In this document: positions 1 through 4,834 of the stretch, one piece after another | How positions within the stretch are numbered: position 1 is the first letter of the stretch | Layout of the letters: each line of letters starts with the position of its first letter | Origin: Bacillota bacterium | Lineage (GTDB): Bacteria; Bacillota; Dehalobacteriia; UBA4068 | Assembly (NCBI GenBank): GCA_030528765.1 | Contig: JAUMYD010000106.1 | Span: forward strand, 1-6,714 | Length of the DNA stretch: 6,714 bases | Reading direction: 5' to 3' | Notes under the pieces: model-generated | Seen by the model: only the letters and a program-made list of their open reading frames with translations | Told to the model about the DNA's origin: nothing | Database searches by the model: none | Translations under genes and position numbers: made by a program

Positions 1-51
1 AAAGAAGAAGATTTTCGACAAATTTTCCTAGAAAAAGAAAAAAAGCCTTGA
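1..51 (+). CDS. Possible C-terminal tail of an upstream gene
   Basis: Frame 1 is open from the first base to a TGA at 49-51 and encodes a charged tail, KEEDFRQIFLEKEKKP. The composition suits the end of a cytoplasmic protein. In many Firmicutes, sigH follows rlmB and a YacP-type NYN-domain ribonuclease, so such a tail would fit there, but 16 residues are too few to identify a family. The stretch is AT-rich and could equally be non-coding. Confidence 0.25.
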   Translation, partial: KEEDFRQIFLEKEKKP

Positions 52-141
52 TTTATAAAAAAATAGCATGGAAATCTTCCAAAATAAACAAAGCATTCTA
101 TAGAATTTTCTGCGAAGCTGGGGGATTCAAGGATTCTTCAC

Positions 142-171
142 TTGACGGGGCCGAGAAAGGAGGAATATAAT
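142..171 (+). promoter_or_regulatory. Sigma-A-type promoter of sigH
   Basis: TTGACG (142-147) and TATAAT (166-171) are separated by 18 bp. The -35 matches consensus at five of six positions and the -10 at all six. Transcription would start near 178, leaving a leader of about 27 nt that holds the ribosome binding site GGAGG at 191-195, 9 nt before the ATG at 205. Confidence 0.75.
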
Positions 172-204
172 AGTTGAAAGAGTCGAGGGAGGAGGCCCGG
201 CAGT

Positions 205-850
205 ATGGATATACCCCAGCAGGATACGATGGATTATTCTGCCTTACTTGACGAGGATGTGGTGGAAATGGCCCGCAGCGGGGATAATGATGCTGCGGAA
301 TTTCTGATCCATAAATATAAAAATTTTGTCCGGGCAAAGGCCCGCTCTTATTTTCTGATCGGCGCGGATAAGGAGGATATCATCCAGGAAGGGATGATCG
401 GCCTGTATAAGGCCATCCGGGATTTCCGGCCGGACAAGCTCAGCTCTTTCCGGGCTTTTGCGGAGCTCTGCATCACCCGGCAGATCATCACCGCCATCAA
501 GACCGCCACCCGGCAGAAGCCCCCTGAATTCCTATGTTTCCCTGAACAAGCCCATCTATGATGAGGATAGTGACCGTACCCTGCTGGACGTGATCTCCGG
601 CACCAGAGTGACGGATCCGGAGGAGCTCATCATCAGCCAGGAGGAATTCAACGATATCGAAAACAAGATGGGCGAGATCCTCAGCTCCCTGGAGTGGAAG
701 GTGCTGATGTATTACCTGGAAGGGAAAAGCTACCAGGAGATCGCCGTGGAGCTGGATCGGCATGTGAAATCCATCGATAACGCCCTGCAGCGGGTCAAGC
801 GGAAGCTGGAGCGATATCTGGAAGCCAGAGAAAATAATGATCGGCAATAA
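205..850 (+). pseudogene. sigH: RNA polymerase sigma-H factor, frameshifted
   Basis: Sigma-70 family factor of the SigH/Spo0H type, which in Bacillus and clostridia directs early sporulation and stationary-phase genes. Frame 1 from ATG 205 carries region 2: the core-binding segment (KYKNFVRAKARSYF, residues 37-50), EDIIQEGMIGLYKAIRDF (57-74), and the -10-reading helix RQIITAIKTATRQK (92-105). Family members continue RQK-HIPLNSYVSL. Here K105 (517-519) is followed by one C, and PLNSYVSLNKPIYDE resumes in the next frame at 521. This equals a 5-nt deletion removing His-Ile. The second frame runs to TAA 848-850 and holds region 4 (SLEWKVLMYYLEGKSYQEIA and a helix-turn-helix). The restored length of about 216 aa suits SigH. 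Without frameshifting, translation stops at 559-561, giving 118 aa with no -35-binding domain. It could be a true pseudogene, an assembly error, or rescued by slippage at CCC-CCU. Confidence 0.88.
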
Positions 851-852
851 TT

Positions 853-901
853 GCGTGCTGTCCGGCAGGCCCTGCGAGCTGCTGCGGCACGCTTTTCTTT
901 T
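853..901 (+). terminator. Rho-independent terminator of sigH
   Basis: Two bases after the sigH stop, GCGTG (853-857) pairs with CACGC (888-892). Inside it, CCG/CGG and GCAG/CTGC segments extend the stem with small bulges. A U-rich run, TTTTCTTTT (893-901), follows at once. The stem is imperfect, so the call is moderate. Confidence 0.55.
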
Positions 902-958
902 AAGACCGCCCCTTTTTGAAAAAAGGGGCACGAAAAACTTTAAACTTTGGGCTGCGGC
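896..958. repeat. 63-bp intergenic repeat, copy 1
   Basis: First copy of a direct repeat whose second copy lies exactly 156 bp downstream. The first 34 bp (896-929) are identical in both, the next part is diverged, and both end in CTTTGGGCTGCGGC. It contains a perfect 10-bp palindromic stem, GCCCCTTTTT (908-917) against AAAAAGGGGC (920-929). A second, nested fold pairs AACTTTAA (936-943) with TTAAAGTT (985-992), and GCGGC (954-958) with GCCGC (972-976). No protein is encoded. Confidence 0.8.
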
Positions 959-998
959 ATAGATCAAGGCTGCCGCCTTCCATGTTAAAGTTCTTTTG

Positions 999-1044
999 TT
1001 TCTTTTCTTCAAGTTCGCTTCAAGCGAGCTTGTGAGAAAAGAAA
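999..1044. repeat. 46-nt inverted repeat (hairpin) between the direct repeats
   Basis: TTTCTTTTCT (999-1008) pairs perfectly with AGAAAAGAAA (1035-1044). Inside it, CAAG/CTTG and TCGCTT/AAGCGA (1010-1032) form a second stem with a single-base tip. The hairpin is nearly symmetric and reads alike on both strands. It may be the core of a small mobile palindromic element (REP/MITE-like) or act as an mRNA-end barrier between the convergent sigH and DUF3343 transcripts. Confidence 0.7.
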
Positions 1045-1051
1045 GGTTTTC

Positions 1052-1114
1052 TCTTTTAAGACCGCCCCTTTTTGAAAAAAGGGGCCCAAGGAACTTTAGC
1101 CTTTGGGCTGCGGC
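1052..1114. repeat. 63-bp intergenic repeat, copy 2
   Basis: Second copy of the repeat at 896-958. The same GCCCCTTTTT-GA-AAAAAGGGGC palindrome sits at 1064-1085, and both copies end at the same GGGCTGCGGC. Here the segment corresponding to the nested arm reads GAACTTTAGCCTTT. Confidence 0.8.
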
Positions 1115-1119
1115 GGGGA

Positions 1120-1152
1120 GAAAAAAGAGCCGGGCGCATCAAGCGCCCGGCT
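1120..1152 (-). terminator. Rho-independent terminator of the selenium operon
   Basis: A 10-bp perfect GC-rich stem, AGCCGGGCGC (1128-1137) with GCGCCCGGCT (1143-1152) and a 5-nt loop. Read on the minus strand it is followed by a U-rich run (TCTTTTTTCTC, 1127-1117). It lies about 35 nt past the stop of the DUF3343 gene, so it ends the minus-strand transcript. The plus-strand side has only a short TTT and is a weaker terminator in that direction. Confidence 0.8.
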
Positions 1153-1185
1153 TTGTGCTTTATGGCCCTGTTTATGCAGGGAAAT

Positions 1186-1431
1186 TCAGCGATTGTCTTT
1201 GATCGTTCTGTAGCCAGACCCTTCCCTGATGGCCAGCTGTTCGAATTCCCCCTGCCCGGCCAGCTGCTCCATCTGCTCCGGGCTGGAGGAGAAAAGCAAG
1301 CAGGTGCCGCAGGAGGAGCTCAGCTTCCGTGGGACAGGGGCCAGCCGCCCGGAGATAGACATTTCTTCGGCCCGGCGTTGAAACAGGATCGCATCATAAT
1401 GGGTGAAAAAGGTGGCTGCATATTCGTTCAT
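1186..1431 (-). CDS. DUF3343 putative Se/S carrier-like protein
   Basis: An 81-residue cytoplasmic protein with the family signature PVPRKLSSSCGTC (residues 32-44), giving a CGTC pair at Cys41/Cys44, preceded by an N-terminal strand-helix (YAATFFTHYDAILFQRRAEE). DUF3343 proteins are recurrent neighbours of yedE, tusA-like and selD genes and are described as putative Se/S carriers; their biochemistry is not established. The start ATG at 1431 has AAGGAG 6 nt upstream, and that site overlaps the stop of the TusA-like gene 10 nt away, suggesting translational coupling. It is the last gene of the minus-strand operon. The domain is complete for the family (about 75-90 aa). The family call is firm; a carrier role for selenium is inferred from context. 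Confidence 0.85.
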   Translation of the reverse strand: MNEYAATFFTHYDAILFQRRAEEMSISGRLAPVPRKLSSSCGTCLLFSSSPEQMEQLAGQGEFEQLAIREGSGYRTIKDNR

Positions 1432-1441
1432 GGAAAGCTCC

Positions 1442-1645
1442 TTACTTTGTGAGCGTCAGAATGAATTCTTCGTTTTCTTCGCGGCTGCTGACCTTGTAGC
1501 CTGCCTTTGCGGCAAAGCGGCTGATATTTCCTTCGGCCGTTTTGTTATCCACCAGCACCTCCACTGTGGCGGGGGAGGCTTTCAGGGCCTGCTGGGTCAG
1601 GAGCACAGGCTGGGGGCAGCTCAGGCCGCGGGCATCGATCTTCAT
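1442..1645 (-). CDS. TusA/SirA-like sulfurtransferase (YedF-type) carrier
   Basis: A 67-residue single-domain TusA-family protein. The N-terminal motif DARGLSCPQPVLLTQQAL holds the conserved CPxP cysteine (Cys10), which in TusA carries a persulfide. The C-terminal strands (VEVLVDNKTAEGNISRFA, YKVSSREENEEFILTLTK) complete the small alpha/beta fold. Longer selenium-linked YedF proteins add a DsrE-like domain of about 120 residues; this one lacks it. It starts at ATG 1645 with AAGGAGG (1654-1660 on the complement) overlapping the yedE stop, 14 nt from yedE. Placed between a YedE transporter and DUF3343, opposite selD, it most likely relays a thiol-bound sulfur or selenium atom to or from YedE. 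A role in tRNA thiolation, as for E. coli TusA, is less likely in this context but not excluded. Confidence 0.87.
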   Translation of the reverse strand: MKIDARGLSCPQPVLLTQQALKASPATVEVLVDNKTAEGNISRFAAKAGYKVSSREENEEFILTLTK

Positions 1646-1659
1646 AGGTAGATCCTCCT

Positions 1660-2747
1660 TTATTTGCTTTCTGCAGCTTTATCTTTTTTCGTATTGGCAA
1701 TGGCCAGGATCAGCAGCAGAACGATGATGGCGAGGGTGGCGATCTTCCCGCCCGGGCTGGGGCCGCCGCTGATGCTGCCATCCTCCGCGATGGTGGTGGC
1801 GGCAGAGGCCAGCTTGAAATTATGGGCAAAGGCTGCGCCGAGCAGATAGCCGAATACCGTAACAGCGGAATCGCTGTTGCCTTCACCGGCCAGGATGAGC
1901 TGCCGCAGGGGACAGCCGCCCAGCATCACGGAGCCCAGGCCGACGGCAAACATGGAGAGGGCATTCCAGAGGCCATCGATATGGGCCACAGGCTGCCCGA
2001 GCATACCCAGCTTGAACCAGCCGAAGATCACATTGCCGATGAGTGCGGCGATGAGAATGCCCAGAAAGCCCAGAAGCAGGCTCCAATCCCGGAACATGAG
2101 CAGATCGCGGATGCCGCCCACCATGCAGAGGCGGCTGCGCTGGGAGAGTGCGCCGACGAGCAGGCCGGCAGCCAGAGCAATGAAAATGGGAGCCCGCATG
2201 GAGCCGGGGCCGCTTTCGGAGAAGATCAGCAGGCCAGCAGCAGCACCAGCAGCACGATCTGGATGCCGGGGAAGAGCAGACCTTCTGCCAGGGGCTGGCG
2301 GTAGCTGCGCTTCAGGCTGTAGCCCTGCTTCAGGAAGAAGACACCGGCCAGAATGCCCAGGGCAAAGCCCAGCAGGCCAATGATGGCGTTCAGATCACCA
2401 CCGGCGATACGGAGCACCATGCGCAGGGGGCAGCCCAGGAACACCAGAGCGGCGATCATCACCATGAAGCCCAGGCAGAAGCGGATCACAGGGGAACTGC
2501 CGCCCCGGGGGGAGAATTCCTTTCCCAGCAGGGACATGAGGAAAGCGCCCAGCACCAGGCCGGGGATCTCCGGCCGGAGATACTGCACGACGGCTGCCTG
2601 GTGCATGCCTGCGGCACCGGCGATATCCCGGATGAAGCAGGCAATGCAGAAGCCCATGTTCTTCGGGTTTCCAAAGAAGACCAGGGCTACGGCAATGGCA
2701 CCGATCAGCAGACCGCTGAGAAGCAGAGCCAATTTACGATTTTTCAT
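1660..2747 (-). pseudogene. yedE: YedE-family selenium metabolism membrane protein, frameshifted
   Basis: Polytopic membrane protein of the YeeE/YedE (sulfur transport) family, in the selenium-linked subgroup found beside selD. The reading runs from ATG 2747 (AGGTG 5 nt upstream) through 173 residues to TGA 2228-2226. The second half continues in another frame through LLIFSESGPGSM to TAA at 1660. Restoring one nucleotide near 2231 (for example GCCTG to GCCCTG) gives one protein of about 362 aa, normal for the family. The two halves are internally similar: each has a Cys...RD segment (CIACFIRD, Cys34/37; CMVGGIRD) and a GCPLR motif (Cys106 in half 1; Cys96 counted from the Met at 2199 in half 2), the sites that bind thiosulfate in the related transporter TsuA/YeeE. 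It probably moves a reduced sulfur or selenium species across the membrane. Two separate genes are unlikely: the second half has no ribosome binding site, and conserved linker residues lie before its ATG. Confidence 0.87.
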
Positions 2748-2899
2748 GATAGCACCTCTCGATCTATAAATAGTTTGCTTGAAAAGCCGTGGGAAGCTTT
2801 CTGCCGGGGCTGCTGCCCGGCGGGCATAAAAATGAGCCGGAAGCAGAAGCTGCCAGCTCCATGGGCTTATGATAGCATTTTTTGAAGGGAAGCCCAAGT

Positions 2900-2928
2900 T
2901 TTATAGAAAAAGCGAATATTCCCCGCAA
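2900..2928 (-). promoter_or_regulatory. Probable promoter of the yedE operon
   Basis: On the minus strand, TTGCGG (2928-2923), a 17-bp spacer, then TATAAA (2905-2900). The start would be near 2894, giving a leader of about 145 nt. An alternative, TTGGGC (2897-2892) with 17 bp to TATCAT (2874-2869), lies just downstream. The leader can form GCCGGG/CCCGGC and GGGCTT/AAGCCC hairpins. No known riboswitch class is recognised. Confidence 0.4.
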
Positions 2929-2962
2929 ATATTGATAAGGCTGCAGTACCCCCTTCCCGCTC

Positions 2963-2991
2963 TTGCACTTTTGCGGGCTGTAGGATAAGAT
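2963..2991 (+). promoter_or_regulatory. Possible promoter of selD
   Basis: TTGCAC (2963-2968), 17-bp spacer, TAAGAT (2986-2991), both partial matches to sigma-A consensus. A start near 2998 would leave a leader of about 135 nt that can form GC-rich hairpins, such as GCCGGC/GCCGGC near 3013-3030 and TGCAG/CTGCA near 3066-3085. It is set back-to-back with the yedE promoter, so the two units share one 386-bp control region (2748-3133) with no gene in it. Confidence 0.35.
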
Positions 2992-3133
2992 GGAAGCAGA
3001 GAATCCAATGCGCCGGCGGGAAGGCCGGCCGGGGCGGCTGTTTGCTCCCAGCGGGAAAACCTGAAATGCAGGGCTATACGCTGCAATGCGAAGGCTGTAA
3101 ATAAAATAAGAAGAAACGAAAAGAGGATATACC

Positions 3134-4168
3134 ATGCAAAAGCATCGTTTGACCCAGATGTCCTCCGCCGCAGGCTGAGCGGCGAAGATCGGACCGGGGG
3201 TCCTGGACGGTATTTTAAAGCAGATTCCCAAAAGCTATGATCCCAACCTGCTGGTGGGTTTTGACGGGGCGGATGATGCCTGTGTCTATAAGCTGAGCGA
3301 GGAGATCGCCGTGGTGCAGACCGTGGATTTCTTCCCGCCTATGGTGGATGATCCATATCTCTTCGGGCAGGTGGCAGCGGCCAATTCCCTTTCGGATATC
3401 TATGCCATGGGGGCCAGGCCCACTCATGCGATGAACCTGCTCTGCTACCCCAACTGCCTTTCCCCGGATGAGGTGGGGCAGATCCTGGCCGGGGGATATT
3501 CCAAGGTGGCGGAGGCCGGGGCCGTCATCGCCGGGGGGCACAGCATCCGGGATGAGGAGCCCAAATATGGGCTCTGCGTCAGCGGGGTGGTGCATCCGGC
3601 GCGTATTCTGCGGAACAAGGGCGCCCTGCCCGGGGATAAGCTGATCCTCACCAAGCCCCTGGGCAGCGGGGTGCTGAATACGGCGGTGAAGGGCGAGCTC
3701 ATCGGCCAGAAGGAGCTGGAGCCTGCCCTGCGCGTGATGTGCAGCCTGAACAGGGAGGCAGCGGAGATCGCTGCCGGCTTTGCCCTGCATGCCTGCACGG
3801 ATGTGACGGGCTTTGGCCTGCTGGGCCATGCCTTTGAAATGCTGGAATGCAGCGGCCTGCGCCTGCGCCTGCAGCATCGGGCACTGCCGCTGATCGAGGG
3901 GGCGCTGGAAATGGCGGAAATGGGCATCATCCCGGCGGGTGCCTATGCGAACCGGGAATACCTGCAGGGAAGTGTGCGCATCGGGGAGGAGGTGCCGCTG
4001 GCCATCTCCGACCTTTGCTTCGACCCCCAGACCTCCGGCGGCCTGCTCTTTGCAGTGGGGGCCGGGGAAGCGGAGGCCCTGCTTTCGGCTTTGAAGGCCC
4101 GCATCCCGGAAACGGCGATGATCGGCAGCTTTGAAGAAGCAGAGCTGGCAGAGATCTGCCTGGAGTAG
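3134..4168 (+). CDS. selD: Selenide, water dikinase (selenophosphate synthetase), selenocysteine-containing
   Basis: Makes selenophosphate from selenide and ATP, the selenium donor for Sec-tRNA and other selenium uses. The reading begins at ATG 3134 (AGAGGA at 3122-3127, 6 nt upstream), MQKHRLTQMSSAAG, and meets TGA at 3176-3178, which is codon 15. It continues in frame with AAKIGPGVLDGIL to TAG 4166-4168, 344 residues in all. In E. coli SelD the same spot is Cys17 with Lys20; here it is U15-x-x-K18, so the TGA reads as selenocysteine. Further family motifs are FDGADDACVY, QTVDFFPPMVDDPYLFGQ, AANSLSDIYAMGARP, IAGGHSIRDEEPKYG, CTDVTGFGLLGH and DPQTSGGLL. Length and motifs are complete. A shorter reading from a GTG at 3254 would drop the catalytic loop. 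It diverges from the yedE operon. SelA, SelB and tRNA-Sec must be encoded elsewhere. Confidence 0.96.
3176..3203 (+). promoter_or_regulatory. Sec-recoding site: in-frame TGA plus bacterial SECIS-like hairpin
   Basis: The UGA at 3176-3178 is followed after 12 nt by GGACC (3191-3195), loop GGG (3196-3198), GGTCC (3199-3203), a perfect 5-bp stem. The loop starts 17 nt after the UGA and has a G in its first position, as expected of bacterial SECIS elements (hairpin 16-37 nt downstream, G near the start of the loop). The stem is short, so SelB binding to this exact fold is inferred. Confidence 0.7.
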
Positions 4169-4324
4169 TGCACCGGGCAGGAGCGGCGGGAAAAGCAAAA
4201 AGCCGGGAAAAGCAGTGGGGAGATGCAGCCCGGCAGTGCAGCATATGCAGGGAGGATCTATATAATAAAGATTTATATAATATAGTAAGAAGAAATCCGG
4301 AAGAGGAATATTGAAAGTTTTCTG
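4169..4324 (+). other. Intergenic stretch after selD with repeats and an AT-rich island
   Basis: No gene is seen. It holds a tandem pair of GGGAAAAGCA (4188-4197 and 4205-4214), a possible GCCGGG/CCCGGC stem (4202-4207 with 4229-4234), and an AT-rich island (4257-4285) containing two TATAAT hexamers 15 bp apart (4261-4266 and 4276-4281). Neither hexamer has a good -35. It is either the untranslated tail of selD mRNA or a weak start site for a short RNA ending at the next terminator. Confidence 0.4.
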
Positions 4325-4352
4325 AAATCCCCCCACAAGCGGGGGGATTTTT
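4325..4352 (+). terminator. Rho-independent terminator downstream of selD
   Basis: A perfect 10-bp stem, AAATCCCCCC (4325-4334) with GGGGGGATTT (4341-4350), a 6-nt loop, and a run of five T ending at 4352. It separates selD transcription from the next three genes. Confidence 0.85.
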
Positions 4353-4360
4353 GCTATAAT
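4352..4360 (+). promoter_or_regulatory. Extended -10 promoter of the zinc-ribbon/DUF5685 genes
   Basis: TGCTATAAT (4352-4360) is a perfect extended -10 element. A -35 would fall inside the preceding terminator stem and does not match consensus, which extended -10 promoters tolerate. The predicted start near 4367 leaves a leader of about 65 nt. Confidence 0.55.
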
Positions 4361-4432
4361 AGCGCCAACTCAAAAAGAAAGAAAATTCCCTGTGCCCCGG
4401 CTCCGCTGCCCCCTCGCGCAGGAGGAAAGGAA

Positions 4433-4834
4433 ATGCTTATGAAAAACTGGTTCCAAAGGCTTATGATCGGCCGCTATGGCGGCGATAAGCTGGGTAAATT
4501 CATGCTGCTGCTCTCTTTGGCCTGCATTCTGCTCTCCTGGCTGCTGGATTGGGGCATTCTCAACATTCTGGCTCTGATCTGCCTGGTGCTCAGCTATTTT
4601 CGCATGTTTTCCCGGAATATCTACGCCCGGCAGCAGGAGAATTTAAAATTTTTACAGCTGACTGCGGGGCTGCGGAAGGAATGGCAGTTCCAAAAGAAGA
4701 AATTTCTGGAAAGAAAAGAATATACCTATTTTAAATGCCCTTATTGCAAGGGACATCTGCGGGTGCCCCGGGGCAAGGGCCGTCTGATGGTGCGCTGCAA
4801 CAAATGCGGCCGGGAATTCGAAAAGGTGAGCTGA
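4433..4834 (+). CDS. Small membrane protein with C-terminal zinc ribbon
   Basis: A 133-residue protein. A basic N-terminus (MLMKNWFQRLMIGRYGGDKL, residues 1-20) precedes two hydrophobic segments at about 22-39 and 42-56. After a basic amphipathic stretch (57-99) comes a zinc ribbon, CPYC (Cys102/Cys105) and CNKC (Cys122/Cys125), around a RVPRGKGR turn. Both termini should face the cytoplasm, tethering the ribbon to the membrane. ATG 4433 is chosen because GGAGG (4421-4425) lies 7 nt upstream; the next ATG at 4439 is too far. The stop codon directly abuts the next start, implying coupled translation with the DUF5685 gene. I recognise the layout as a common uncharacterised clostridial protein type but know no function. 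The ribbon may bind nucleic acid or a protein partner; the sequence does not say which. Confidence 0.8.
   Translation: MLMKNWFQRLMIGRYGGDKLGKFMLLLSLACILLSWLLDWGILNILALICLVLSYFRMFSRNIYARQQENLKFLQLTAGLRKEWQFQKKKFLERKEYTYFKCPYCKGHLRVPRGKGRLMVRCNKCGREFEKVS

Noticed and set aside
1660..2199. Second half of yedE as an independent gene
   Set aside because: It has no ribosome binding site before its ATG, and conserved residues LLIFSESGPGS precede that ATG in the same frame, so a frameshift explains it better.
1822..2383. Plus-strand open frames opposite yedE
   Set aside because: Their composition (Ala/Gln/Glu/His or Arg/Pro/Ser rich) is typical of the complement of a membrane-protein gene. No motif is present.
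2990..3090. tRNA-Sec gene in the selD leader
   Set aside because: The GC-rich hairpins drew attention, but there is no T-loop GTTCGA-type sequence or matching acceptor stem.
2764..3231. Minus-strand open frame covering the selD/yedE intergenic region
   Set aside because: It covers both promoters and the start of selD, has no convincing ribosome binding site, and has no recognisable domain.
3215..4336. Long minus-strand open frame opposite selD
   Set aside because: It lies antisense to the well-supported selD and its composition (many His, Gln, Pro, Arg) is that of a shadow frame. No family motif is seen.
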